From positions 62,001-126,000 of the forward strand of contig NZ_JCKI01000009.1 of NCBI RefSeq assembly GCF_000708265.2: DNA of 64,000 nt, read 5' to 3'. Origin of the DNA: Pedobacter sp. R20-19. Its GTDB lineage: Bacteria; Bacteroidota; Bacteroidia; Sphingobacteriales; Sphingobacteriaceae. Positions 38,467 through 47,413 of this stretch are shown here, in pieces. Below the pieces are notes generated by a model that searched no databases, was not told the origin of the DNA, and saw only the letters and a list, made by a program, of their open reading frames with translations. The stretch's first letter is position 1. Every line of letters begins with the position of its first letter. Position numbers and translations under genes: made by a program.

Positions 38467-40158
38467 ATGAAATTATATAAACCATTATATTTTACCCTTG
38501 GTGCAGCATTACTGTTTGCATCATGCAAGAAAGATTTTTTAGAAATCACACCCACATCGGTAATTAGTACCTCTTCAGTAGAAACAGATAGTGCCGTATA
38601 TGAGGCTTTTGTACTGAACCGTTATGTAAGTCCACAGCTTCAGGAAAAAGAAGGTGAAGGTTCTGGTCCGGGTTTTGGCCGCGGTTTTGAATACAGCTTA
38701 ATGAGTTCCAATACCGACGAATCAATTTATACCAATGATGATGGAACCTGGGCCATGCAACGTGGACAAATCTCGCCAGATAACCTGGGCAGTACAGCCT
38801 CTTTCTGGGCTAGAAGTTACCGCAGTATCCGTGAGTGTAATTATGCACTTCAGGTATTAGCCACTATTCCAATGAGTGCAGGCCACAAAAAATTGATTGA
38901 AGGTGAACTTAAATTTATCAGGGCCTTTAGGTACCAGGACGTAATCCGTAATTACGGCAGGGCTGTTTTAATAGGCGATAAAGTAACGCAGTTAACTGAT
39001 AATTTACAGGATGATGCACTATTTAAAAGAGCAACTTTAAAAGAGAGCCTGGATTATGCCATTGCACAACTGGATCAGGCAGCAGCCTTACTTCCGGTAG
39101 ATAATTCTTCTAACTGGCAATTAGGTCGTGCAACGAAAGGTGCGGCACTGGCCTTAAAATCGAGGTTAACGCTTTACGCTGCCAGTCCATTATATAACGC
39201 TGGTACGTGGGCTTCTGCGGTTACAGCTGCTCAAGCCGTAATTAGCCTGAATAAATATGGCATTTACACAGGTGGTTATAATAAAATGTTCCTCATCAAT
39301 GAATCGAATGAGGTGATTTTTGAAAGGCTATACACCACAAACGCCAGACATGTTTGTTTAGAAATTGCAAACGGACCAAACGGCTATAATGCCTGGGGTG
39401 GCAATACACCCATGCAAAACCTGGTTGATGATTATCAAACCACAAGTGGTAAGGCCATTACTGAAGCAGGTTCTGGATACGATCCGGCTAAACCATATGC
39501 CAACAGAGACCCTAGATTTGGCTATACCGTTATTTATGATGGCGCAAGTTACCGAGGAAGAAACATGGAAGCTTTTATCCCAGGTGGAAAAGATAGCAAG
39601 GACGGAAACTCTAACTGGAATACCACTAAGACAGGCTATTATCTTAAAAAATTCATGAATGATGCCTTCCCGATTGATAACCCTTGGGATGTAGCAGGTT
39701 TACAACCATGGATTTACATGCGCTATTCAGAAATACTATTAAACTTTGCTGAAGCGGCGAATGAAGCTTATGGCCCTGATGCAGTTCCGGCCGGATCATC
39801 AATGTCTGCCAGAGATGCAGTAAATATGATCAGATCCAGACCAGATGTAAACATGCCGGCATTGGCCAATGGCTTAAGTCAATCGCAAATGAGGGATGCC
39901 ATCCGTTATGAACGTAGGGTAGAACTGGCTTTTGAAGAACACCGTTATTATGATGTACGCCGTTGGAAAATAGCAAACGTTGTAGAGAACAAAGCGGCTA
40001 GCGGAGTCATCATCACTAAAAATGGAAGCAATTTAAGTTATGCAACAAAGGTAGCTTTAGACGGCAAAGTTTTTCAGGATAAACAATATTGGTTACCGAT
40101 TCCAAGAGCAGAAATTTTATCTTCAAACGGAAAACTGGAACAAAACTCTGGTTACTAA
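38467..40158 (+). CDS. SusD/RagB family glycan-binding lipoprotein (galactan locus)
   Basis: The lid lipoprotein for the preceding SusC. The ATG at 38467 starts MKLYKPLYFTLGAALLFASC with the lipobox Cys20, followed by KKDFLEITPTS; an in-frame ATG at 38443 lies inside susC and would spoil the signal. The 563-residue protein carries the helical core (KFIRAFRYQDVIRNYGRAVLI) and the C-terminal SusD segment (RYERRVELAFEEHRYYDVRRWKIA). A strong terminator follows nine bases after the stop codon, separating it from GH30. Confidence 0.95.
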   Translation: MKLYKPLYFTLGAALLFASCKKDFLEITPTSVISTSSVETDSAVYEAFVLNRYVSPQLQEKEGEGSGPGFGRGFEYSLMSSNTDESIYTNDDGTWAMQRGQISPDNLGSTASFWARSYRSIRECNYALQVLATIPMSAGHKKLIEGELKFIRAFRYQDVIRNYGRAVLIGDKVTQLTDNLQDDALFKRATLKESLDYAIAQLDQAAALLPVDNSSNWQLGRATKGAALALKSRLTLYAASPLYNAGTWASAVTAAQAVISLNKYGIYTGGYNKMFLINESNEVIFERLYTTNARHVCLEIANGPNGYNAWGGNTPMQNLVDDYQTTSGKAITEAGSGYDPAKPYANRDPRFGYTVIYDGASYRGRNMEAFIPGGKDSKDGNSNWNTTKTGYYLKKFMNDAFPIDNPWDVAGLQPWIYMRYSEILLNFAEAANEAYGPDAVPAGSSMSARDAVNMIRSRPDVNMPALANGLSQSQMRDAIRYERRVELAFEEHRYYDVRRWKIANVVENKAASGVIITKNGSNLSYATKVALDGKVFQDKQYWLPIPRAEILSSNGKLEQNSGY

Positions 40159-40166
40159 AATTTTAT

Positions 40167-40196
40167 ACAGCGATCAGGGATCGCTGTGTTTTTTTT
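40167..40196 (+). terminator. Rho-independent terminator after susD 2
   Basis: ACAGCGATC, 3-nt loop AGG, GATCGCTGT, then G and a run of nine T. It directly follows the susD stop codon, so the GH30 and GH35 genes need readthrough or their own promoter. Confidence 0.9.
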
Positions 40197-40287
40197 ATCC
40201 TATTATTATAAACTGATTGTACCATTCCATTAAGGATTTAAAAAATGCTTTTGCTACAATCTACCTACTTATTTTAATCTCCTTATC

Positions 40288-41808
40288 ATGAATTTGCTCC
40301 CTCCAAAAGCGCTTGCTTTTCCTTTCCTTCTGCTGCTGGGCATGATTGCTCCGGGAATAACTTCCGCACAAAACCAACGGATCATTAAAGCAAAAGTTAA
40401 CTATAATGCACTTGCACAAACCATGGAAGGTTTCGGCGCTTCAGATGCGTGGACCTGTCAGTTTGCTGGTTTATGGCCGGATGCAGAAAAAAACAAAATG
40501 GCTGACCTGCTTTTCAGTACGCAAATCGATCAGGAAGGCAATCCGCAGGGAATTGGATTAAATTTCTGGCGTTTCGCCATTGGTGGGGGAAGTGCTGAAC
40601 AAAGCCAGGCCAGTGGAATAAAAGATGAATGGAGAAGACAGGCCGCTTTTTTAAGCTTAAATAAAACTTATAATGAAGATGCCATGCCTGGGCAGGTTTG
40701 GTTTATGAATGCTGCAAAAACAAGAGGTGTAAAGCACTTCATTGGTTTTGTAAATAGTCCACACGTTAATTTTACGCGCAATCAAAAGGCATTTTCAAGT
40801 AATGGAAAGTGTAACCTTGATTTCAGCAAAGCAGATGCTTTTACACAAGATCTGGCTAAAACGATTCAAATCCTCAAAAAGAAAACAGGTGTTGAGCTGG
40901 ATTATCTGAGTCCGATAAATGAACCACAGTGGAAATGGAATGAAGGCAATCAGGAAGGATGTCCATATACCAACCGTGAAATTTCGGTGTTAATTAAGAA
41001 ATTAAGCACCGCATTAAATCAGGCACAGCTGAAAACGAAGATTCAAATCGCTGAAGCGGGTCAGCTGAATTACCTTACCAACCATCCAGATACTGCAAAA
41101 AGCAAACAAATAGACTATTTTTTTAATCCCAACTCTCCAGGCTACCTCGGAAACCTGAAAAACTTGGATCAGAGTATTTCTGGGCACAGCTATTTCACCA
41201 CAAGCCCTGAACAAAAATCTATAGCCATCAGAAGTTTGGTTAAAGATGAAGTGGCTAAATATAAGCTGCTTAGATTTTGGATGTCAGAATATTGTGTACT
41301 TGGCGATAGTTTATTAAAAGGAGAGGGGCGAGACTTGGGTATGACGACGGCATTATTTATCGCCAAACTCATCCATCATGATTTAACTTATGCCAATGCT
41401 ACTTCATGGCAGTGGTGGCTTGCCGTTTCAACAGGCGATTATAAAGATGGCCTCGTATATATAGACAAAAGCAAAACCAGTGGAAAAGTTTACGACAGTA
41501 AAACCCTTTGGGCACTGGGTAACTACAGCCGCTTTATAACACCAGGTAGTGTAAGGGTTAATATGACTGTTTCAAATGATCAGGATTTTTATATTTCAGC
41601 TTACCTTAAAAATAATAAACTGATTACTGTAGCTGTAAACAATAGCGAAGAAGCCATTCACCTGGAGCTATCTGGGATCGATCAAAAACAAAAAAATCTA
41701 TCTGTTTATACTACAGCTGAAGGGAGCAATCTTAAGCGATCGGTGGTGACTGCACAACAATTAAATCTTCCACCTAAATCTGTTACCACCATTATTGCCA
41801 ACAAATAA
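40288..41808 (+). CDS. GH30 glycoside hydrolase, endo-beta-1,6-galactanase-like
   Basis: A 506-residue secreted retaining enzyme. The signal peptide ends near TSAQ (residue 28). The catalytic pair is Glu212 in SPINEPQWKW and Glu334 in WMSEYC. The opening QTMEGFGASDAWTCQF and the long NFWRFAIGGGSAEQ segment resemble the beta-1,6-galactanase branch of GH30 (subfamily 5 type) more than glucosylceramidases. A C-terminal beta-sandwich completes the fold. Such enzymes cut beta-1,6-galactan side chains of type II arabinogalactan. It is followed 42 bp later by GH35. The family is firm; the linkage is inferred. Confidence 0.87.
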   Translation: MNLLPPKALAFPFLLLLGMIAPGITSAQNQRIIKAKVNYNALAQTMEGFGASDAWTCQFAGLWPDAEKNKMADLLFSTQIDQEGNPQGIGLNFWRFAIGGGSAEQSQASGIKDEWRRQAAFLSLNKTYNEDAMPGQVWFMNAAKTRGVKHFIGFVNSPHVNFTRNQKAFSSNGKCNLDFSKADAFTQDLAKTIQILKKKTGVELDYLSPINEPQWKWNEGNQEGCPYTNREISVLIKKLSTALNQAQLKTKIQIAEAGQLNYLTNHPDTAKSKQIDYFFNPNSPGYLGNLKNLDQSISGHSYFTTSPEQKSIAIRSLVKDEVAKYKLLRFWMSEYCVLGDSLLKGEGRDLGMTTALFIAKLIHHDLTYANATSWQWWLAVSTGDYKDGLVYIDKSKTSGKVYDSKTLWALGNYSRFITPGSVRVNMTVSNDQDFYISAYLKNNKLITVAVNNSEEAIHLELSGIDQKQKNLSVYTTAEGSNLKRSVVTAQQLNLPPKSVTTIIANK

Positions 41809-41850
41809 AAACAGGAATATACGATTGAGCCGTTCCTAAATTTAAATACT

Positions 41851-43692
41851 ATGAAAAAACAAAAGATACTTATTTTTAATGCCATGGTACTGGCCATGAT
41901 GCTTTTCGGATGTGGAAAAGCAAGCAATGAGCATTCCTTTACCTTAGGAGACAGTACATTTATGCTTGATAACAAGCCTTATCAAATCATTTCCGGAGAA
42001 ATTCATTATCCCCGTGTGCCCCGTGAAGCCTGGAGAGCAAGAATGAAAATGGCCAAAGCGATGGGTTTGAATACCATCGGAACATACGTTTTCTGGAATT
42101 TACATGAACCGGAAAAAGGCAAATTTGATTTTACCGGCAATAATGATATTGCGGAATTTGTAAAAATTGCAAAGGAAGAAGGATTATGGGTAATCCTCAG
42201 ACCAAGCCCTTATGTTTGTGCCGAATGGGAATTTGGTGGATATCCGTATTGGTTGCAAAATGAAAAAGGCCTTGAAGTAAGAAGCCGTGAAAAACAATAC
42301 TTGGCCGAATACAAAAAATACATTGATGAGGTAGGCAAGCAATTGGCTCCGCTTCAAATTAACCATGGTGGAAACATCATCATGGTTCAGGTAGAAAACG
42401 AATACGGTTCGTATGGATCGGATAAGGTTTACCTGGAAATGAACCGTAAAATGTTTCTTGATGCGGGCTTTGACGGCCTTCTATATACTTGCGATCCGGA
42501 AAAGGATATTGTGAAAGGACATTTAAAAGGTTTAATGCCAGCCATTAATGGCCAGGATAACCCGGTAACGGTAAAAAAAGCCATTCGCAGTCTGAATGAA
42601 GGAAAAGGTCCGTTTTTTTTAGCTGAATGGTACCCGGCATGGTTCGATTGGTGGGGTACGCCGCACCATAAAGTTCCGGCTGAACAGTATACAGGAAAGT
42701 TAGATACCGTATTATCCAGTGGAATTTCCATTAACATGTACATGTTTCATGGCGGAAGTACGCGTGGCTTTATGAATGGCGCAAACTTTAGGGATACCAT
42801 TCCATTTGAGCCACAAATCAGTAGCTATGATTATGATGCACCGCTTGATGAAGCTGGAAATGCCACGGATAAATTTATGAAATTCAGAGCAGTGATTGAA
42901 AAGCATTTGCAAAAGGGACAGAAATTGCCAGAAGTGCCCAAAGCAAAACCTGCAGCAGCAATGGAGCCGATTAAATTCACTAAAGAAATTGGTGTTTTTG
43001 ATAACCTGGGAACTGGTAAAGAAAGTCAGGATCCCTTAACCTTTGAAGACATGAACCAGGCCTATGGTTACATGCTTTACAAAACTAAAATTAATGGCGG
43101 TAAAAAAGCTGAATTGAAAATAGATGGCCTGCGAGATTATGGCATTGTGTTTATTGATGGCCAACGCAAAGGTACGCTGGATAGAAGATTAGGACAGGAA
43201 AGCCTGACCCTTGATTTAGCTGCCGGAAGCCATACCCTGGAGATTTTTGTAGAGAATATGGGCAGAATTAATTTTGGACCAAACCTGTTGAAAAACAAAA
43301 AAGGCATTGTAGGTCAGGTTTCTTTTGCAGGTACTCCGCTTAAATCATGGACCATGTATTCTTTGCCTTTTGATCAAGTAGAAGCCTCCAAAATTAACAC
43401 GGTAAAGGCTGCCAGAAATTCTCCGGTATTGAAATCAGGAACATTTAAAGTCACCACACCTGTAGATACCTACCTGGATTTACGGACATGGGGAAAGGGA
43501 GTGATTTGGGTAAACGGACATAATCTGGGTAAATACTGGAGCATTGGCCCTCAGCAAACCATTTATCTTCCGGCAGAATGGTTAAAAAAGGGAGATAATG
43601 AAATCATTATACTTGAATTAAATAAACCTGAAAATAATGTGCTGACCAGTTTAACTAAGCCGATCCTCGATCAGGTAAATGAGGTGAAATAA
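41851..43692 (+). CDS. GH35 beta-galactosidase, lipoprotein
   Basis: Removes terminal beta-galactose from galactan oligosaccharides. A lipobox (LFGC, Cys21) indicates a membrane-anchored lipoprotein of 613 residues. The GH35 barrel starts with YQIISGEIHYPRVPREAW; acid/base Glu184 is in VENEYG and nucleophile Glu259 in LAEWYPAW. Two beta-galactosidase-type jelly-roll domains follow (KAELKIDGLRDYGIVFIDG; KGVIWVNGHNLGKYW). The end is complete. It pairs naturally with the GH30 enzyme: one cuts the chain internally, the other trims the ends. Confidence 0.93.
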   Translation: MKKQKILIFNAMVLAMMLFGCGKASNEHSFTLGDSTFMLDNKPYQIISGEIHYPRVPREAWRARMKMAKAMGLNTIGTYVFWNLHEPEKGKFDFTGNNDIAEFVKIAKEEGLWVILRPSPYVCAEWEFGGYPYWLQNEKGLEVRSREKQYLAEYKKYIDEVGKQLAPLQINHGGNIIMVQVENEYGSYGSDKVYLEMNRKMFLDAGFDGLLYTCDPEKDIVKGHLKGLMPAINGQDNPVTVKKAIRSLNEGKGPFFLAEWYPAWFDWWGTPHHKVPAEQYTGKLDTVLSSGISINMYMFHGGSTRGFMNGANFRDTIPFEPQISSYDYDAPLDEAGNATDKFMKFRAVIEKHLQKGQKLPEVPKAKPAAAMEPIKFTKEIGVFDNLGTGKESQDPLTFEDMNQAYGYMLYKTKINGGKKAELKIDGLRDYGIVFIDGQRKGTLDRRLGQESLTLDLAAGSHTLEIFVENMGRINFGPNLLKNKKGIVGQVSFAGTPLKSWTMYSLPFDQVEASKINTVKAARNSPVLKSGTFKVTTPVDTYLDLRTWGKGVIWVNGHNLGKYWSIGPQQTIYLPAEWLKKGDNEIIILELNKPENNVLTSLTKPILDQVNEVK

Positions 43693-43897
43693 TATCAAAA
43701 CCTGAATTTGCTAAATCATCAAAATTAAAATACTATGTTTAGTTATTTTTGTTTCTAATCACTATCGTTTAGCTCCTCCGATGCAAAGGACGAATTACGA
43801 TCGCCATACTGCTTTTTTAAAGAGGTGATTTCAGATTGGGAGTGTGAAAATTATTAAACGTTGATCCAGTTCAGATTCATCATCTTTAGCCTGATAC

Positions 43898-43933
43898 TGC
43901 CCCCAAATTTAGACACTATTTGGGGGCATTTTT
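43898..43933 (+). terminator. Terminator-like hairpin downstream of GH35
   Basis: TGCCCCCAAAT, 9-nt loop, ATTTGGGGGCA, followed by TTTTTA. It lies about 205 bp after the GH35 stop codon in the 582-bp gap before the type VI island. The rest of the gap (43693-44274) is AT-rich with no recognisable gene. Confidence 0.8.
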
Positions 43934-44222
43934 ATGTATAAAAACATACAGCATAATTCAGGTAGATGCTCATCAAGGAGCAAGTCATCCGTATTCAATT
44001 AAAATTGTTGTAGCATAAAGCAACACATTGTCCATAAATTCTACAATTCAGGCAATGTCATCATATTGATACAAAAATAATTCTTATTGAAATACAATTT
44101 CTTTATGGTTAAAATCTGCGTTTTAATAGCTTTAAATCAATTTTAAGCTAATTGCATTAGCGCTTACTGGTTAAAAATGAGTGATATATGAAATAATTGG
44201 CTTAATTTTTGGTCTAATGCGG

Positions 44223-44240
44223 TTGTAGCGGAGGCTACAA
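44223..44240 (+). promoter_or_regulatory. Leader hairpin upstream of tssD 1
   Basis: TTGTAGC-GGAG-GCTACAA forms a 7-bp stem with a 4-nt loop, 34 bp before the start codon, in an otherwise AT-rich leader. It could stabilise the highly expressed tube-protein mRNA. Confidence 0.4.
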
Positions 44241-44274
44241 TAAACCTATTATTTAACCTTTAAATTTAAAACTT

Positions 44275-44670
44275 ATGGCTTTCAAAGCTAGATTGAATTT
44301 TTCGGGCAAGGAGTACGATGTGCTTCATTGCGCCTATGCGTTAAACCGCGATGTAGATGCTAAAGGAAGACCTTCTTCCGGAGTTTACGGTGGCACCATC
44401 GACATTGAGATCGAGTCAACCGAAGACACCTCAATTATCGAAGCGATGGTTAATAACCAGTACAAACCCATTACCGGAACCCTTCTGATTAAGAAATCTG
44501 AAGAAGATGCCAAAATGAAAGAAGTTGATTTTGAAGATGGCTACATTGTAAAGTATTCCGAAGGAATCAACATTGTAGGTGATCACCCGATGACACTGAA
44601 ATTCCAGATCTCAGCAAGGAAGCTGAAACTCGGAAATGCAGAGCATTTAAACGATTGGCCTAAAGCGTAG
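44275..44670 (+). CDS. tssD: Type VI secretion tube protein TssD (Hcp), copy 1
   Basis: The hexameric ring protein that stacks into the inner tube of the type VI apparatus; this form is typical of Bacteroidetes (subtype iii). At 131 residues it has the family's sequence pattern: MAFKARLNF at the start, LNRDVDAKGRPSSGVYGGT, then IEIESTEDTSIIEAMVNNQYKP and LKLGNAEHLNDWPKA at the end. There is no signal peptide, as expected. A second tssD follows after 288 bp. The sheath, baseplate and ATPase genes of the system are not in the window, so this is a satellite cargo cluster. Confidence 0.93.
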   Translation: MAFKARLNFSGKEYDVLHCAYALNRDVDAKGRPSSGVYGGTIDIEIESTEDTSIIEAMVNNQYKPITGTLLIKKSEEDAKMKEVDFEDGYIVKYSEGINIVGDHPMTLKFQISARKLKLGNAEHLNDWPKA

Positions 44671-44680
44671 ACGGGGGTGA

Positions 44681-44935
44681 TTGTTTAGGGTTTAGTGCCT
44701 TTAATTGGTTTAGTATTGTTTAGGGTTTAGTATAGTTTAGCGTTTTGTGGTTAGTTATAATATTTAATATATAGTCTAACCTCTTAACCTTATAACTATC
44801 TAAACAGATTTTAGACTTTGTGTTGTTTTAATATTAGTCTAAACTATCTAACCTCATAACCCATCTAAACAATTTCCAGTTTCTGACTAACTAATCGCCT
44901 AAACACCTAACCCATCTAACCACAATTCATTCATT
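44681..44935. repeat. Strand-asymmetric repeat between the two tssD genes
   Basis: The left half is rich in GTTTAG (the 16-mer TTGTTTAGGGTTTAGT occurs at 44681 and 44716), the right half in CTAAAC and CTAACC (about eight times between 44777 and 44923). The halves are roughly complementary, so transcripts could fold into a large, imperfect hairpin. The TTATAACTA/TAGTTATAA arms near the centre are the clearest core. No open frame is present. Confidence 0.6.
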
Positions 44936-44958
44936 TCAAAAAATTAAAACTTACAACA

Positions 44959-45354
44959 ATGGCATTTAAAACCAGATTAACATTAGGTTCAAAAGAATTT
45001 GATGTTTTACAGTGCAGCTTTTCATTAAACAGAGATGTAGACGCTAAGGGTCGTCCATCATCAGGGGTATACGGTGGAACCATCAACATTGAAATCGAAT
45101 CTACTGAAGATACTTCAGTAATCGAATCAATGGTAAACAACCAGTACAAACCTCAATCAGGAACCATCATCTTCAAAAAAGGCGAAGAAGATGCAAAAAT
45201 GAAGGAATTAACTTTCGAGGATGGCTACATTATCCAATACAGCGAAGGCATCGCCGTAAATGATAATACGCCAATGACGCTTACGTTCGTCGTATCAGCC
45301 AGAAAACTCAAATTGGGTAATGCTGAACACGAAAACGATTGGCCAAAGGCATAG
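44959..45354 (+). CDS. tssD: Type VI secretion tube protein TssD (Hcp), copy 2
   Basis: A second 131-residue tube protein, very similar to copy 1 over the whole length (DVDAKGRPSSGVYGGT and NAEHENDWPKA are shared) but differing at many positions in the N-terminal strand and in the loop VNDNTPMT. Two tssD genes in tandem may allow mixed rings or effector-specific rings; in other systems different Hcp proteins carry different cargo. The gene leads into the VgrG spike gene 274 bp downstream, across a hairpin. Confidence 0.93.
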   Translation: MAFKTRLTLGSKEFDVLQCSFSLNRDVDAKGRPSSGVYGGTINIEIESTEDTSVIESMVNNQYKPQSGTIIFKKGEEDAKMKELTFEDGYIIQYSEGIAVNDNTPMTLTFVVSARKLKLGNAEHENDWPKA

Positions 45355-45362
45355 TTCTCCAA

Positions 45363-45411
45363 TTGATATCACCAAAAGTGACGGGTTTACCTGTTGCTTT
45401 TGGTGTATCAA
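45363..45411 (+). other. Strong hairpin after tssD 2
   Basis: TTGATATCACCAAAAG pairs with CTTTTGGTGTATCAA (one bulged base) across an 18-nt loop. There is no T-run after it, so it looks more like an mRNA-stabilising or attenuating structure than a terminator. This would let abundant tssD mRNA be separated from the lower-copy vgrG message. Confidence 0.6.
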
Positions 45412-45628
45412 ACATTCCACAAAACGTGCAAATCTAAATTAGTACGCTGCTAATGCTCCATGATCCAAATCGCTTAAGTATTTATATTTTCAACTTATAA
45501 ATGGAGTTAGCATATATAAATTAACACCTGCCACTGAAATAAATCTTCACATTTCACCTGGGTAGAAGTTGCAACAACACCTAGATCTTAGGTTCCTCCC
45601 GGTTGTTGCCACTAAGCTTGAAATTCAT

Positions 45629-47404
45629 ATGGAAAAGAAACTCATCACCGAAATCAATATAGAAGATAAAGCAATTAGCCATTTTGCCTCCTTCAGCCTT
45701 CAGCAGGAATTTAACAGTCACCATTATTTTGAACTGCGGTTTAACCATGATCAAATGGGGGCACCAGGTCTGATTAACCTAAATGATAGTCGGGATTTTG
45801 TAGGTAAAACCTTAAGCGCATCTTTCGGATATTCGCAAGAACAGCTTCAACATTTTTCTGGTTTGGTTACCCGGGTAGAGCTGGCGCAAAGCCATGGTTA
45901 TCATGGTGTATTAATTGTAAGTGGTTACAGCCCAACTATATTGATTGATCGTGGCCAGGATCTGGGTTCTTATCTGGATAAAGATTTAAATGATATTGTA
46001 AAATTGGCTACAAGTGATACACCGGCCAATGACCTCAAAATAGTAGCGAATGCCAGCAGGCAATCCACTATAGATTACCTCATTCAGTATAAAGAGAGCG
46101 ACTGGGAGTTTTTAAACCGCCTATCGGGAGAGTATTATGAATGGCTGTACTATGATGGTCTGCAACTGAATTTTGGTAAACCCAATGTGCAAAAAGACGT
46201 TGCCTTATTTTATGGTCGCGATGTTCATAACCTGCAATATGCCATGGAAGTTGCGCCGATTAAAAATAAACGTTTTGCTTATAACCCCAAACAGGATGAA
46301 ATGCTACAAAGCGAAAGCAGTGGCCAGGCCGATGGAAATCCCGATCTGGCGCATGCCATCAAGGCTTCCAACCTGATGTACAGCAAAACCTTTAATCAGC
46401 CTTCGCTCATTAGGGTAGATAACAGTAGTGACATTAAAAGTCATGTTGATAATGAAGAAAAGGCACATATCAGTGACCTTTTAAAGGTTAATGCCAGTGG
46501 CGATAACGCCGCATTGGGCATTGGTACCATCGCTGAAATTACCATGAGCATTAGGCAGGAGGTTGCTTTTTTAACAGAGAGCCTCGGCCAGTTTTTAATC
46601 ACCAGTATCACCCACAACCTGGATGGAACGGGCAAATACCACAATACTTTCGAAGGTGTGGTATTCAATACCGAACGCATCCTGGTGAAAAATTATGATA
46701 AACCTAATCCAGATATGCAACTGGCTGATGTGATCGACAATGCAGATCCGCAGGGACAGGGCCGGATTAAAGTGAAGTTTAAATGGGCTTGTAAAACCAA
46801 TGATGTGACCGAATGGCTGAGGGTAATCACCCCAGATGCCGGAAGCAGCGATAAAGTAAGTAAAAACCGCGGCTTTGTTTTTATTCCTGAAATTGGCGAT
46901 CAGGTTGCGATAGGTTTTGAAGAAGGAAATATTGCCCGACCAATTGTACTCGGCTCAGTTTTTCATGGCAAAAGTGGAAGTGGTGGCAGTGCAAGCAATA
47001 ACAGCAAAAGTTTGACTTCTAAGAGTGGGCATACTGTTCAGCTAAATGATGGAGGAGGAATTACCATTAAAGATAAAACGGGTGGCAATCACATTGTGGT
47101 CGATGGAGAAAATAAAGTCACAGTAACTTCAAGTCAAACGGTTGTGTTAACGAATGGTGCGGCGGCAATTACACTCGAAGGGGATAAAATTACGATCCAC
47201 GCATCAGAAATAGAGATTGCAAAAAAAGGAGGCAACTCCGCAAAAATTGATATTAAAGGCGATGCCACAAATATTAATGCGAAAGATACTGTCATTACAT
47301 CGACCAATAATACCATTTCCGGATCAAATAATAAGATAATAGGAACGAATCATGTAACGGGCGGCAATACTAAAATTGATGGTGGCGATGTATTTATAAA
47401 CTAG
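45629..47404 (+). CDS. vgrG: VgrG-like type VI spike protein
   Basis: The trimeric tip of the type VI tube. The ATG at 45629 (MEKKLITEINIEDKAISHF) matches the usual start of Bacteroidetes VgrG proteins; an upstream in-frame ATG at 45569 adds 20 poorly composed residues. The 591-residue protein has the gp27-like part (about 1-340), the OB-fold baseplate V domain (DNADPQGQGRIKVKFKWA; GFVFIPEIGDQVAIGFEEGN, about 350-450) and a repetitive beta-helix spike at the end (ITIKDKTGG, VTVTSSQTV, INAKDTVITS). No effector domain is fused to it; the cargo sits on the separate PAAR-like protein downstream. Confidence 0.92.
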   Translation: MEKKLITEINIEDKAISHFASFSLQQEFNSHHYFELRFNHDQMGAPGLINLNDSRDFVGKTLSASFGYSQEQLQHFSGLVTRVELAQSHGYHGVLIVSGYSPTILIDRGQDLGSYLDKDLNDIVKLATSDTPANDLKIVANASRQSTIDYLIQYKESDWEFLNRLSGEYYEWLYYDGLQLNFGKPNVQKDVALFYGRDVHNLQYAMEVAPIKNKRFAYNPKQDEMLQSESSGQADGNPDLAHAIKASNLMYSKTFNQPSLIRVDNSSDIKSHVDNEEKAHISDLLKVNASGDNAALGIGTIAEITMSIRQEVAFLTESLGQFLITSITHNLDGTGKYHNTFEGVVFNTERILVKNYDKPNPDMQLADVIDNADPQGQGRIKVKFKWACKTNDVTEWLRVITPDAGSSDKVSKNRGFVFIPEIGDQVAIGFEEGNIARPIVLGSVFHGKSGSGGSASNNSKSLTSKSGHTVQLNDGGGITIKDKTGGNHIVVDGENKVTVTSSQTVVLTNGAAAITLEGDKITIHASEIEIAKKGGNSAKIDIKGDATNINAKDTVITSTNNTISGSNNKIIGTNHVTGGNTKIDGGDVFIN

Positions 47405-47413
47405 ACCAATAGT

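Noticed and set aside
44681..44731. TTTAGGG-like words resembling plant-type telomere repeats
   Set aside because: Only a couple of copies within a short AT-rich gap of a bacterial chromosome; coincidence of a simple motif.
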